Positions 34,587 to 43,609 of a stretch of 64,000 nt of DNA are shown one piece after another. Where the stretch lies: the NCBI RefSeq assembly GCF_000009625.1, contig NC_002678.2, positions 5,364,001 to 5,428,000 of the forward strand, in the 5' to 3' direction. The position numbers and the translations under genes were made by a program. The number at the start of each line of letters is the position of its first letter. Position 1 is the stretch's first letter. The notes beneath the pieces are model-generated. The model was not told the DNA's origin. It searched no databases and saw only the letters and a program-made list of their open reading frames with translations. This DNA comes from Mesorhizobium japonicum MAFF 303099 (lineage in GTDB: Bacteria; Pseudomonadota; Alphaproteobacteria; Rhizobiales; Rhizobiaceae).

Positions 34587-37268
34587 GTGACGATTCGAAA
34601 TCTCGAACATGCTTTCGCCCCGAGGTCGGTCGCCATCTTCGGTGCATCAGGGCGTGACGGCTCGGTCGGCCGTGTGGTGTTCGACAACATCGTCAACGGC
34701 GGCTTTGAAGGCGAGATCTGGCCGGTCAACCCGAAATATTCGCAAGTCGCCGGTCGACGCTGTTATGCCGGGGTTGCCGATCTGCCTGATATTCCAGACC
34801 TCGGTGTCATCGTCACGCCGCCGGATACGGTTCCCGGCATCGTGCGCGAACTCGGTGACAAGGGGACGCGGGCTGCGGTCGTGATCACCGCCGGGCTTAC
34901 CCGCGAGAACGGCTTGCGTCAGGCCATGCTCGACGCTGCCAAGCCCACGCTGTTCCGCATCATCGGGCCGAATACGGTCGGACTGATGATCCCGCCCGTC
35001 AAACTTAACGCCGGATTTGCGCATATGGCCGCCAAGCCCGGCAATATCGCGCTGCTGTCGCAATCGGGTGCCATTGCCACGTCGCTGATCGACTGGGCAG
35101 GCGATAACAATGTCGGCTTCTCCCAGATCGTCTCGCTCGGCGACATGGCCGATGTCGATGTGGGGGACTGCCTCGACATGCTGGCGGGCGACATGCACAC
35201 CCACGCCATCGTGATGTATCTCGAAACCATTCCCAATCCGCGCAAGTTTATGTCGGCGGCGCGCGCCGCGGCGCGCCTCAAGCCGGTGATCGTCATCAAG
35301 TCGGGCCGGCACGAGCAGGCGGCCAAAGCGGCCGCGACCCATACCGGCGCGCTGTCGGGCGCGGATCGTGTCGTCGATGCCGCATTGCGGCGCGCGGGCA
35401 TCCTGCGCGTCGAAGGCCTGGCCGAGTTGTTCGACGCGGTTGAAACGACCGCCCGCTTTGCTCCGCTGGAGCGAGCCCGCGTCGGCATCGTCACCAATGG
35501 CGGTGGCGCCGGCGTGCTTGCCGTCGACCAACTTATCGACTGCAACGGGGAATTGGCCGAACTTGCGCCGGGAACGATTGCCCGCCTGGATGCCGTCCTG
35601 CCGGCCACTTGGTCGCATGCCAATCCGGTCGACATCATCGGCGACGCTCCGCCTGAGCGCTACCGGGCCGCGGTCGAGGCCATCGCGGCCGATGCCGGGA
35701 CCGACGTTGTCCTGGTCATCAACTGCCCGACCGGGCTCGGCTCGCCGCTCGCTGCGGCAAGCGCGGTGGCAACGCTCGCGCAGGACGGCAAGATCGGCGG
35801 CAAACCGGTCCTGACCTGCTGGCTTGGCGAACACACGGCGCGCGAAGGGCGACGTGTCCTTCAGGACGCGGGGATTGCCAGCCTCGAGACACCCGCTGAT
35901 GCCGCGACGGCCGTATCCTACCTCGCCGACTGGTCGCGAGCCCAGCGGGCCCTGCTGCGTACGCCGTCGAGCCACGGCGAGGCCGCCACGAGTGGTCGAA
36001 AAGCGGTGCTTGCCCTATTCAGGCAGGTCGCCAGGGAAGGCCGGCGCATGCTGACCGAACCCGAGGCCAAGGCGGCGATTTGCGCCTACGGCATCCCGGT
36101 GCCCGAAACGATCATCGCCAGATCCCCTGCCGAAGCGGGGAGAGCGGCGAGCCGGCTTCTCAAGACATCAGAGCAGGTCGTCGTCAAGCTGCTGTCAAAG
36201 GCGATCTCGCACAAGTCGGACATTGGCGGGGTGGTGCTCGGCATTGCAGCCGCGGCGGCAGCCGAGGAGGCCGCACGCTCAGTCAAGGCCCGGTTGCGCA
36301 AGCACGACCCCCAGGCCGATATAGAGGGTTATGCCGTACAGCCGATGGTGGTGCGAAAACAGGCTCAGGAACTGATCCTTGGTGTCAGCCGCGATCCGAT
36401 TTTCGGTCCGGTTCTGCTGTTCGGGGCGGGTGGCGTCGCCGTTGAAGTGACCGACGATACCGCGATCGCGTTGCCGCCGCTCGACGACGTTCTTGCCGGT
36501 GACCTGATCGGGCAAACGCGGATCGGCCGGCTGCTCGCCGGATTCCGCGATCGCAAACCCGCGGATCGGCAGGCGATCGTTGCGGCGCTCAACGGCCTGT
36601 CGCAGATGGTCGTCGACTTTCCGTGCCTCGTATCAATGGACATCAATCCGTTGCTCGCCGACACCGCCGGCGTGATCGCACTCGATGCACGCATCGAGAT
36701 CGAACCGGGGCGGGTGGAGGAAGCCGGGCCGAATCCCGCACTGTGCATCCGGCCCTACCCGTCAGGTTGGGACAAGGAAATCTCGGCAGGAGGCGCTCGC
36801 TATCAAATCCGGCCGATCAGGCCCGCGGACATTGCGCTCTATCCCGAATTCCTCGGCAGGATTTCGCCCGACGATCTGCGCCTGCGGTTTCTGTCGCCGC
36901 GCAAAAGCTTCTCCGACCAGATGTTGAAGCGGCTCACCCAGCTCGACTACGACCGCAACATGGCTTTCGTCGCATTGGACGCGAGCACTGGCGCGCTGGC
37001 GGGCATCAGCCGGTTGTCCTGCGATCCCGACCACGTCAGCGCCGAATACGCATTGCTGGTGCGGACGGACTTGCAGGGTCATGGCCTGGGTTGGGAGTTG
37101 CTCAGCCAGATCGTCGATTATGCAAAGGCCGATGGGATCCGCCGCATCGAAGGTATCGTGCTCAGTGAAAACAGCAAGATGCTGGCAATGTGCCGTGAAT
37201 TCGGCTTCTCCTTGATGCATCTTCCGAACGAGCCAGGGCTTGTCGAGGCCAAGCTCGAACTCGGTTGA
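34587..37268 (+). CDS. ADP-forming acetate/acyl-CoA synthetase fused to a GNAT acetyltransferase domain
   Basis: 893 aa from a GTG with CAGGAGACATAGGG ahead. Domains in order: CoA-binding (FAPRSVAIFGASGRDGSVGR, residues about 8-130), succinyl-CoA ligase-like flavodoxin domains (NIALLSQSGAIATSLIDWAG), ATP-grasp (about 480-710; VVVKLLSKAISHKSDIGGVV, PVLLFGAGGVAVEV), and a C-terminal GNAT domain (about 735-893; GRISPDDLRLRFLS, GHGLGWELLSQIVDYA). The synthetase part interconverts acyl-CoA, ADP and phosphate with acid, ATP and CoA. The GNAT part is of the Pat type, which acetylates lysines. With phosphoketolase and acetate kinase it closes an acetate/acetyl-CoA/ATP loop. A FixK-type box lies 51 bases upstream. 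Confidence 0.93.
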   Translation: MTIRNLEHAFAPRSVAIFGASGRDGSVGRVVFDNIVNGGFEGEIWPVNPKYSQVAGRRCYAGVADLPDIPDLGVIVTPPDTVPGIVRELGDKGTRAAVVITAGLTRENGLRQAMLDAAKPTLFRIIGPNTVGLMIPPVKLNAGFAHMAAKPGNIALLSQSGAIATSLIDWAGDNNVGFSQIVSLGDMADVDVGDCLDMLAGDMHTHAIVMYLETIPNPRKFMSAARAAARLKPVIVIKSGRHEQAAKAAATHTGALSGADRVVDAALRRAGILRVEGLAELFDAVETTARFAPLERARVGIVTNGGGAGVLAVDQLIDCNGELAELAPGTIARLDAVLPATWSHANPVDIIGDAPPERYRAAVEAIAADAGTDVVLVINCPTGLGSPLAAASAVATLAQDGKIGGKPVLTCWLGEHTAREGRRVLQDAGIASLETPADAATAVSYLADWSRAQRALLRTPSSHGEAATSGRKAVLALFRQVAREGRRMLTEPEAKAAICAYGIPVPETIIARSPAEAGRAASRLLKTSEQVVVKLLSKAISHKSDIGGVVLGIAAAAAAEEAARSVKARLRKHDPQADIEGYAVQPMVVRKQAQELILGVSRDPIFGPVLLFGAGGVAVEVTDDTAIALPPLDDVLAGDLIGQTRIGRLLAGFRDRKPADRQAIVAALNGLSQMVVDFPCLVSMDINPLLADTAGVIALDARIEIEPGRVEEAGPNPALCIRPYPSGWDKEISAGGARYQIRPIRPADIALYPEFLGRISPDDLRLRFLSPRKSFSDQMLKRLTQLDYDRNMAFVALDASTGALAGISRLSCDPDHVSAEYALLVRTDLQGHGLGWELLSQIVDYAKADGIRRIEGIVLSENSKMLAMCREFGFSLMHLPNEPGLVEAKLELG

Positions 37269-37287
37269 GGTCGATCATCCGCAACAG

Positions 37288-39291
37288 TCAGGAGGCCGTG
37301 CGCAGGGTTTCGGAAGCATCGCGCTGCCAACATCTCCTCAGTTCCGCGGCGATGTCGACGGGTTTTCGATCGGAATCGGTCCTGCGCCAGCTGGCCTGGC
37401 CGGCTTTTCGCTGCAATTGACGCGAAAGGATATCGACCGTTGCATCCGAAGGACCGCCCTTGCGTTCGCTGACCCGTTGCCAAAGGACGAGTGGATCCGC
37501 CTCCAGCCAGAAACCGAAGAATGGAATACCCCGGTCTCGCGCCGCCTTCTCGATTCGCTCACGATCGGCCGGTCTGTCGAAAACCGCATCAGCTACAACC
37601 GAGCCGCCCTCGGAGAGAATCAGGCCGGCGCGCCATGTCATTTCGTTGTAGACGCGATCGGACACATCAGGACGATAGGCGTTGTCCGGCAGCCTGGTCT
37701 CGGCGGGCACGCCGTGCATCGCTTTGCGGATGCGGTCGCTTTCGACTATGCGCGCACCGGGCGGCGCACCGACATGGGCGGCGAGCGCCTCGGCAATGGT
37801 CGTCTTGCCTGAACCACTGAGGCCGCCGATGGCAACGAGCCTCGGCGGCGTTTGCTGCAGAAATGTTCGGGCCAGTTCGAAATAGGATCGGGCCTCGGCA
37901 GCCAATTTCCCGGAATCGGCGCTGCCTTCCTCGACCTGGGTCGCGGTGACATGCGCGCGCACGGCTGCCCGCACCGCGATGAAAAAAGGCAGCAGGACAA
38001 AGCCATCCTCGTCATCGGCCTCGTCGAGGTAGCGGTTCATCACGAGATTGGCGAGCTCTGGGAAACCGCGATGCCAAAGGTCCATCAGCAAGAAGGCAAG
38101 GTCGTACAGAACATCGATGCTGGCGATCTGGTCATTGAATTCGATGCAATCGAAGAGGCGAGGCTCGCCATCGAAAAGGCAGATGTTGCGCAGGTGCAGA
38201 TCGCCATGACACTGGCGGATTTTGCCCGCGGCCTCCCGGCGATCCAGCAATCCGGAATGGCGCGCGAGTGCGGTGCGGAAAGCCCCGGCAAACGTCTCGA
38301 TCTCCCGTTTTGTAAAAACGTGACTGGTGCCAAAGCCGGCCTCGTTGATGTCGAGCACGCCCATCAAATTGAACGAGCCGGTGCCGTTGTGGATCTTCGG
38401 CGCGGCACGGTGATATCCCACGATCATGCGTGCGACGGCCGTCATCAGCGATGGCGTCAGTTCTCCTGCGGTCGCCATCCGATCGAGGAGCCTCGACTGA
38501 TCAAACCGGACCATCTCGATCACCGCATCGACCATTTGGCCAGCGCCATCGAAAACGAGTTTGCCGTCGGCTTCGCGGGTAATGCGCCGCACGCCCAGAT
38601 AGAGGCCGGGTGCGGTCCTGGCGTTGAGTTCCACCTCTTTTTCGCAAGCGGCCAGCCTTAGTGCTGGCGTCGAGAAATCGACATAGGGCAGCTTGACCGC
38701 CCGTTTCATCTTAAAGGCACGTCCACCGATCAAGAAAATTCGTGAGATATGGGTCTCGATCGCCTCGACCGGCCCCATCGCACCATAGGAGGCAGGATCA
38801 AGCAGGAGCGCGATAGCGGATTGCTGCTCGTCAACGACCATGTCCGGCCTCTTCGATGCCTGCGTCGTGCGGAGACTGTTTGCGCCTTCAGCTTTCATTG
38901 CTGCAACGTCTCGACATAACCGGCCAGATCGGATCCGTTCCCTTGTGACGATTTCCCCGGCATTCGGGCCATATTTCTTCACGTCACCGGGGAGGAATTG
39001 CCGGCCCCAGACCGGCATGTCGCGATCGCCATGCGCCGGCACCATGCCGCGGCCGTCGATGACGGCAAAGACGCGCCAATAAGGGAATTCGCCGCCATTG
39101 CGCCTGGAGAGGCGCGTCAGGTCGCTCGGCCGCTTCAACAACTCGTCGCCTAACGGGCCGTCCCCCTTGCCTTCAGGGCCATGGCAGACGGCGCATGAGT
39201 TCATGTATTCCGCCTTGCCGTTGCCGAGTTCCTGGGCGCCAGCCGCGTTGAGGGCCAATCCCGCCAAAATCGCCGCGATCAGGAATTTCAT
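37288..39291 (-). CDS. Fused frame: c-type cytochrome followed by APH/AAA-type kinase
   Basis: 667 aa in one frame as sequenced. Residues 1-120 are an exported cytochrome c. From Met132 (ATG at 38898, MKAEGANSLRTTQASKRPDM) begins a known type of protein: an aminoglycoside phosphotransferase-like domain (CHGDLHLRNICLFDGE, FDCIEFND) followed by a P-loop kinase domain (VAIGGLSGSGKTTIAEALAA, about residues 490-510). A periplasmic cytochrome joined to a cytoplasmic ATP-binding protein makes little sense. The join is best explained by a one-base loss near 38929-38933. In the other frame the cytochrome would end in DLAGYVETLQQ with a TGA that overlaps the kinase ATG (ATGA). So the functional kinase is probably 37288-38898 (536 aa). 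A FixK box lies 53 bases upstream of the cytochrome start. Confidence 0.8.
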   Translation of the reverse strand: MKFLIAAILAGLALNAAGAQELGNGKAEYMNSCAVCHGPEGKGDGPLGDELLKRPSDLTRLSRRNGGEFPYWRVFAVIDGRGMVPAHGDRDMPVWGRQFLPGDVKKYGPNAGEIVTRERIRSGRLCRDVAAMKAEGANSLRTTQASKRPDMVVDEQQSAIALLLDPASYGAMGPVEAIETHISRIFLIGGRAFKMKRAVKLPYVDFSTPALRLAACEKEVELNARTAPGLYLGVRRITREADGKLVFDGAGQMVDAVIEMVRFDQSRLLDRMATAGELTPSLMTAVARMIVGYHRAAPKIHNGTGSFNLMGVLDINEAGFGTSHVFTKREIETFAGAFRTALARHSGLLDRREAAGKIRQCHGDLHLRNICLFDGEPRLFDCIEFNDQIASIDVLYDLAFLLMDLWHRGFPELANLVMNRYLDEADDEDGFVLLPFFIAVRAAVRAHVTATQVEEGSADSGKLAAEARSYFELARTFLQQTPPRLVAIGGLSGSGKTTIAEALAAHVGAPPGARIVESDRIRKAMHGVPAETRLPDNAYRPDVSDRVYNEMTWRAGLILSEGGSVVADAVFDRPADRERIEKAARDRGIPFFGFWLEADPLVLWQRVSERKGGPSDATVDILSRQLQRKAGQASWRRTDSDRKPVDIAAELRRCWQRDASETLRTAS
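38895..39291 (-). other. Cytochrome c part of the fused frame, frameshifted near its end
   Basis: A signal peptide (MKFLIAAILAGLALNAAGAQ) precedes the heme motif CAVCH (Cys33, Cys36, His37), and DMPVWG (Met92) is the likely axial ligand. It is a small periplasmic class I cytochrome c. The coding frame fits the family until VTRERIR, then leaves it; shifting by one base restores DLAGYVETLQQ and a stop at 38895-38897. It should carry electrons, perhaps to the cbb3 oxidase. Whether the shift is real or a sequencing error cannot be told here. Confidence 0.7.
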
Positions 39292-39344
39292 CTGCGTTTC
39301 CCCGATTGATCGACTGAAACCTACAGCCCTGGTTTGCGAGTGCG

Positions 39345-39358
39345 TTGATGCGGATCAA
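39345..39358. promoter_or_regulatory. FixK/FNR box TTGATGCGGATCAA
   Basis: Perfect TTGAT-N4-ATCAA. It lies 53 bases before the cytochrome start (minus strand) and 108 before the Usp gene at 39467. Confidence 0.8.
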
Positions 39359-39379
39359 ATGCCGCCGCGGTCACGGTGT

Positions 39380-39393
39380 TTGATTCAGCGCAA
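39380..39393. promoter_or_regulatory. FixK2-type box TTGATTCAGCGCAA
   Basis: Fits the FixK2 consensus and lies 73 bases before the Usp gene at 39467. It is nearly identical in extended sequence to the site at 34522. Confidence 0.6.
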
Positions 39394-39466
39394 TGAACGC
39401 ATCGGGCACCCTCGCTAGTGACTGAAACCACGACTGATCCTTCAATCGAAATCAGGAGTTGCCGCC

Positions 39467-40303
39467 GTGACTTTCAGGACATTGCTTACGGTTACCGGGC
39501 CGAACCAGGGTGAAGGTGATCTAAAGCTAGCCGCCTCGCTGTGCGAACAGGTCGGCGCCCATCTCTCCGTGCTCGTTCTCGAGCTTGCCGCGCCGCCCTC
39601 AGGCGACGGGTATGCCGCTGTCGTTTCGCCAGCCTGGCTCGAGGAACGCCAGGCCGAGCTGAAAAGGCTCGAGAAGAGAATTTCGGATGTCGCCGGCTTT
39701 CTCTCCCAGAGCGCCGTATCGGCCGATCTGAGCGACGACTATCCCGACACGGGATGGGCGGACGACGTCATCGGAAGGCGTGCCCGCTACGCCGATCTGA
39801 CCATTCTCGGACCAGATTTGCTGGCAAGCCACACGCTGAAGGATAAAGTCATCGAGGGCACGCTGTTCTCATCGGGAAAGCCTATTCTGCTCGTTCCCGA
39901 GGGCACGCGGCCGACGCTGAAGCCGAAACGCGTCCTCGTTGCATGGGACGCCCGCCTTGAGTCATCGCGCGCCGTCCGCGAGTCCCTCGATATGCTGAAG
40001 GGCGCCGAAGATGTGCGCCTTGTCATCGTCGATCCCACTGAAGATGAGTTCCATCATGGCGAGGAGCCGGGTGCAGATGCCGCGGCCTATCTTGCCCGGC
40101 ATGGCGTGAGAGTTACGGTCGACCGGCTGCCGAGCGCGAACCATTCGGTTGCCGATGTGCTTCGCCAGCATGCCGGCGACGTTGCGGCTGAGCTGATGGT
40201 CATGGGCGCCTACGGTCATTCCCGGTTGCGCGAGCGGATTTTCGGTGGGGTCACCAGGTCGATGCTTGAGGGTCAATCGCTGCCGGTCTTGATGGCGCGA
40301 TAG
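39467..40303 (+). CDS. Universal stress protein, two Usp domains
   Basis: 278 aa from the GTG at 39467, with CAGGAGTTGCCGCC ahead. The first half is a degenerate Usp domain (FRTLLTVTGPNQGEGDLKLA). The second has the full nucleotide-binding loop [20 protein letters not shown] (G-2x-G-9x-G-S/T). The length fits the double-domain Usp family common in rhizobia. Such proteins bind ATP and support survival during oxygen or energy limitation. FixK-type boxes at 39345 and 39380 suggest microaerobic induction. A strong inverted-repeat terminator follows at 40320. Confidence 0.92.
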   Translation: MTFRTLLTVTGPNQGEGDLKLAASLCEQVGAHLSVLVLELAAPPSGDGYAAVVSPAWLEERQAELKRLEKRISDVAGFLSQSAVSADLSDDYPDTGWADDVIGRRARYADLTILGPDLLASHTLKDKVIEGTLFSSGKPILLVPEGTRPTLKPKRVLVAWDARLESSRAVRESLDMLKGAEDVRLVIVDPTEDEFHHGEEPGADAAAYLARHGVRVTVDRLPSANHSVADVLRQHAGDVAAELMVMGAYGHSRLRERIFGGVTRSMLEGQSLPVLMAR

Positions 40304-40319
40304 CGATTCAACGGCGGAG

Positions 40320-40352
40320 AAAAGGGCCAGTGCAGATTGCACCGGCCCTTTT
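40320..40352. terminator. Bidirectional intrinsic terminator
   Basis: The arms AAAAGGGCCAGTGCA and TGCACCGGCCCTTTT pair almost fully (one A/C mismatch) around a short loop and carry A and T runs at the ends. It sits between the converging Usp gene (end 40303) and the flavin-barrel gene (end 40379), so it serves both. Confidence 0.85.
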
Positions 40353-40378
40353 CATTTCTCGCAAGACTTGAGGGGCGA

Positions 40379-40828
40379 CTACTCGCTAGCTTCTCGTCCG
40401 GATACCTGCTCGATCAGGATCCGAAAGAAAACATGCGGTGCACTGTCGGCTGTGGGAGGAGCGACGGGCTTGAGCGCGCCAGGTTCCCACCAGTCGGAGT
40501 GCTTGCTCAAGACCGACCAGGCATGATCCCGCTGAAGCTTGTGGCCGATCAGGTCAGGCAGTTCTTCATACCGGCCATCGACAACGACGCTTTTCCATCC
40601 TCGGCCCTGGCCGTGTTCATCGACCTGGACGGACACCAGCGGATTGGCCCGCATCCATTCGATCTTTTTGCCCGGCATGGAAAACGCGTAAAGATGAGCA
40701 TCCGAATGGGCATAGTAGAGGGGCACGACGTAGGGCTGCCCGTCCTTCGCGCATGCCAGGCGGCCAACACGATTGGCTGCCAGGACTTTCGTGCATTCCA
40801 AGGCAGAAAGCGTGCGGACCAGCATCAA
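40379..40828 (-). CDS. Pyridoxamine 5'-phosphate oxidase-like split-barrel protein
   Basis: 149 aa. It starts with LVRTLSALECTKVLAANRVG, then RLACAKDGQPYVVPLYYAHS, LYAFSMPGKKIEWMRANPLV and SVQVDEHGQGRGWKSVVVDG. This is the usual order of strands and flavin-contact residues in small PNPOx-like proteins. FMN binding is likely; the reaction is unknown. The start overlaps the end of the phosphoribosyltransferase gene by four bases (ATGA), so the two are translated together. Confidence 0.85.
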   Translation of the reverse strand: MMLVRTLSALECTKVLAANRVGRLACAKDGQPYVVPLYYAHSDAHLYAFSMPGKKIEWMRANPLVSVQVDEHGQGRGWKSVVVDGRYEELPDLIGHKLQRDHAWSVLSKHSDWWEPGALKPVAPPTADSAPHVFFRILIEQVSGREASE

Positions 40829-41532
40829 TGTGATCTCCTGTTCTTCTCGGCCGTCGACCCGTCGCCCACCATATGGCTCTTGCGGGTTTTGTGCAGCTGG
40901 CCAGCCTCATCCAGCACGGCGGCCACCTCACTGTCGGAAAGCTGCGGGAACCGCAGGTAGTGATAGCCCAATGCACGGAACCGCCCTGGCTGGCTAAGAC
41001 ACACCACGCGATCAGCCTCCGTCGCCAAATCGGCCAATGTATCCGGCGGAGACACCGGAACCGCCACGATGATCTCCCTGGGCGCCCGGTGCCTGAGCGC
41101 GCGTATGGCAACCTTCATGGTCGTTCCGGTTGCTGCCCCGTCGTCGACGAGGATCACCGTTTTACCTGCGACTGACAACGACCTGCGACTGCCCTTGTAG
41201 GCGAGGCGTCGACGTTCGAGTTCCGGGCGTTCGAGAGCGACCAGCGAGGCAAGTTCGGCATCGTCGAGCGCATAAGCCTCAACAATCTCCCGGTTGAGCA
41301 CGACGTCGGGTGGATTGCCATCCACGACAGCGGCTACCGCCAGTTCCGCGTTGCCCGGAGCACCAACTTTGCGGACGACGAGTACGTCGAGAGGCGCGCC
41401 CAGGGCTTTGGCGACTTCGGCGGCGACAGGAATCCCACCGCGCGGCAGTGCCAGAACGACCGGCCGGCAAAGATCGAGCCCGGCCAATTCGATGCCGAGT
41501 TTCTCTCCTGCCTGCTTGCGGTCGCGAAACAT
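40825..41532 (-). CDS. Phosphoribosyltransferase-family protein
   Basis: 235 aa. The PRPP-binding motif is VILVDDGAATGTTM (about residues 125-138), and the N-terminal part has the usual VVLALPRGGIPVAAEVAKAL and LDVLVVRKVGAPGNAELAVA. Proteins of this type are often found in stress islands; the base or substrate they act on is not established. It lies upstream of the flavin-barrel gene with an ATGA overlap and just after the DUF2267 gene (3-base gap), forming a three-gene unit on the minus strand. Confidence 0.88.
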   Translation of the reverse strand: MFRDRKQAGEKLGIELAGLDLCRPVVLALPRGGIPVAAEVAKALGAPLDVLVVRKVGAPGNAELAVAAVVDGNPPDVVLNREIVEAYALDDAELASLVALERPELERRRLAYKGSRRSLSVAGKTVILVDDGAATGTTMKVAIRALRHRAPREIIVAVPVSPPDTLADLATEADRVVCLSQPGRFRALGYHYLRFPQLSDSEVAAVLDEAGQLHKTRKSHMVGDGSTAEKNRRSH

Positions 41533-41535
41533 TGT

Positions 41536-41970
41536 TCAATCCGCCGGCCAGAGTTCGCGAAGGGACTTCTTCATCGAGTTTCTCACCTGGGTGATCTCAC
41601 CATGCGATATATGGCGATCGAGCAGCTTGAACACCGCGCTGATGGCGACGTCGAAATCGACGTCGTCATCGTAGCCGAAGCTGTTCCTGACGCTGAGGAC
41701 AAAATCACGCTTCTTGCGCTCATGCTCAGGCGCCGATGGGTCCCAGCCCTCGAAGTATATGCCACGAATCAAAACGGGCAGTTGCGCCGAGAAATCGGCC
41801 GTTTCCGCCGGCGGCAACCAATCTCGCATCGCGTGCAGAACGGACCTTAGAAGCCGGCATGCACTTGGCTCGCTCCAGCGGAGATCAGCGGCGAGCTCTT
41901 TTACCCACTGCTGTGCCTGCTGCGCAGCGTGGGTGAAGCCGGAAAAAGAGGTGTGGGACATGTGGCTCAT
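41536..41970 (-). CDS. DUF2267 family protein
   Basis: 144 aa from the ATG at 41970 (MSHMSHTSFSGFTHAAQQAQ), preceded by TTTTAGGGGTAGAACC. The DUF2267 pattern is clear: WVKELAADLRWSEPSACRLL, RSVLHAMRDWLPPAETADFS, AQLPVLIRGIYFEGWDPS. The family is small, helical and cytoplasmic, of unknown function, and tends to occur with Usp and CBS-domain genes in low-oxygen islands. It heads the DUF2267-phosphoribosyltransferase-flavin barrel unit. No FixK box was seen directly upstream. Confidence 0.85.
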   Translation of the reverse strand: MSHMSHTSFSGFTHAAQQAQQWVKELAADLRWSEPSACRLLRSVLHAMRDWLPPAETADFSAQLPVLIRGIYFEGWDPSAPEHERKKRDFVLSVRNSFGYDDDVDFDVAISAVFKLLDRHISHGEITQVRNSMKKSLRELWPAD

Positions 41971-42033
41971 GGTTCTACCCCTAAAATTCAGAGGAAGCCG
42001 AAATGGATGAAGACGATTGAGCACATGGCGGCT

Positions 42034-43311
42034 TCAGCCTCCGGCCTTCGCCATGATCAGCGGAACGATCCGATCGCTCTTGGCCACTGCGGGCCGTCCT
42101 GCCGCGCCATAGGGGATGCCGAGGGCGTCCCATGTCTCGACCAGCGCGTCCTGCAGTCCCGCGATCAACGCATCGGAATGGAACGGTGTCGGCGTGATGC
42201 GCAGGCGTTCGGTGCCGCGCGGCACGGTCGGGTAGTTGATCGGCTGGATGTAGATGCCGTGCACGCCAAGCAGGCGGTCGCTGGCCATCTTGCAAAGCTC
42301 CGGGTCACCCACCAGCACCGGCACGATATGGGTTGGCGACTCCATCACCGGCAGGCCGGCCGCCGACAGGATCTGCTTGGTCCGCGCTGCCTGCTGCTGC
42401 TGGGCATCGCGCTCGGCCTGCGAGCGCTTGAGATGGCGGATCGAGGTGGTCGCCGCGGCGGCAATCGCCGGCGGCAGCGCCGTGGTGAAGATGAAGCCCG
42501 GCGCATAGGAGCGCACCGCGTCGATCACCGCGCTGGTGCCGGTGATGTAGCCGCCCAGCGTGCCGAATGCCTTGGCCAGCGTGCCCTCAATGATGTCGAT
42601 GCGGTCGGCCAGGCCCTCGCGCTCGGTGATGCCGCCGCCGCGCGGTCCGTACATGCCGACCGCATGGACCTCGTCGATATAGGTCATGGCGTTGTAGCGC
42701 TCGGCGAGTTCGACGATCTCCCGGATCGGCGCGATATCGCCGTCCATCGAATAGACGCTTTCGAAGACGATCAGCTTGGCGCGTTCGCGCCCGGCCGCCT
42801 GCAGCAGGCTTTCCAGATGCGCGACGTCATTGTGCCGGAAGATCTTCTTCTCGGCGCCCGAGCGGCGCACGCCTTCGATCATCGAGGCGTGGTTCAGTTC
42901 GTCCGAGATGATCAGGCAATTGGGCAACAGCCGGGCGATGGTCGAGATCGAGGCTTCGTTGGAGACAAAGCCAGAGGTGAAGACCAGGGCCGCGTCCTTG
43001 CCGTGCAGGTCGGCAAGCTCATGTTCGAGCTCGACCAGCGGGTTGGACGTGCCGGAAATGTTGCGAGTGCCGCCGGCGCCCGAGCCCATCTTGCCGGCTG
43101 CGTTCTGGAACGCGGCGATGACATCGGGGTGCTGGCCCATGCCGAGATAGTCGTTGGAGCACCAGACGGTGATTTCCTCGGCGCGGCCGTTGGAGCGCCA
43201 GATGGCGCGCGGAAACTTGCCCGCGATGCGCTCGAGGTCGGCGAAGACACGATAGCGACGCTCCGCGTGGAGCTGGTCGATCGCTTCTTCGAAGAACCGC
43301 TGGTAGTTCAT
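42034..43311 (-). CDS. hemA: 5-aminolevulinate synthase
   Basis: 425 aa, normal length. It condenses glycine and succinyl-CoA to 5-aminolevulinate, the first step of heme synthesis in alphaproteobacteria. It is a PLP enzyme: [80 protein letters not shown] and the PLP-lysine loop [16 protein letters not shown] are all present. A FixK box (43412-43425) 100 bases upstream suggests more heme is made at low oxygen, to supply FixL, cytochromes c and the cbb3 oxidase. It may be one of two hemA copies in such a genome. Confidence 0.97.
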   Translation of the reverse strand: MNYQRFFEEAIDQLHAERRYRVFADLERIAGKFPRAIWRSNGRAEEITVWCSNDYLGMGQHPDVIAAFQNAAGKMGSGAGGTRNISGTSNPLVELEHELADLHGKDAALVFTSGFVSNEASISTIARLLPNCLIISDELNHASMIEGVRRSGAEKKIFRHNDVAHLESLLQAAGRERAKLIVFESVYSMDGDIAPIREIVELAERYNAMTYIDEVHAVGMYGPRGGGITEREGLADRIDIIEGTLAKAFGTLGGYITGTSAVIDAVRSYAPGFIFTTALPPAIAAAATTSIRHLKRSQAERDAQQQQAARTKQILSAAGLPVMESPTHIVPVLVGDPELCKMASDRLLGVHGIYIQPINYPTVPRGTERLRITPTPFHSDALIAGLQDALVETWDALGIPYGAAGRPAVAKSDRIVPLIMAKAGG

Positions 43312-43411
43312 GTCCGAACTCCTTTTCTGTGGAACGATCGCAGGTGTCGCCGCACCGGTTCCTCGCTCATTTGGCGAGGCTAGACGTAACCCCTTGCGGG
43401 AAGGGGCGACC

Positions 43412-43425
43412 TTGATTCAGGTCAA
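43412..43425. promoter_or_regulatory. FixK box TTGATTCAGGTCAA
   Basis: Fits the FixK consensus, 100 bases upstream of the hemA start on the minus strand. Confidence 0.68.
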
Positions 43426-43539
43426 CTTCAGGGGCGAAGGTGTTTTTGCTCAGTTCGATATGAATCGATGCAGCGATCGGCTGCGCAGCACAGAATGCGT
43501 CACGCCGCCAAGGTCTTTTCACGGACACGGCTGTGGGGA

Positions 43540-43553
43540 TTGATCCTGATCAA
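43540..43553. promoter_or_regulatory. FixK/FNR box TTGATCCTGATCAA
   Basis: Perfect TTGAT-N4-ATCAA, 56 bases before the phasin start at 43610. Confidence 0.78.
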
Positions 43554-43609
43554 CGACCCCGAGGCGAATGGCATTAGCGTTGCGGCATCTCGCAACGGAG
43601 CAGTCGATC

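Noticed and set aside
34647..35975. Open frame of 442 codons on the minus strand
   Set aside because: Antisense to the acyl-CoA synthetase; shadow composition.
41929..43383. Open frame of 484 codons on the plus strand
   Set aside because: Antisense to hemA; rich in Arg, Gly, His and Asp as expected from a shadow.
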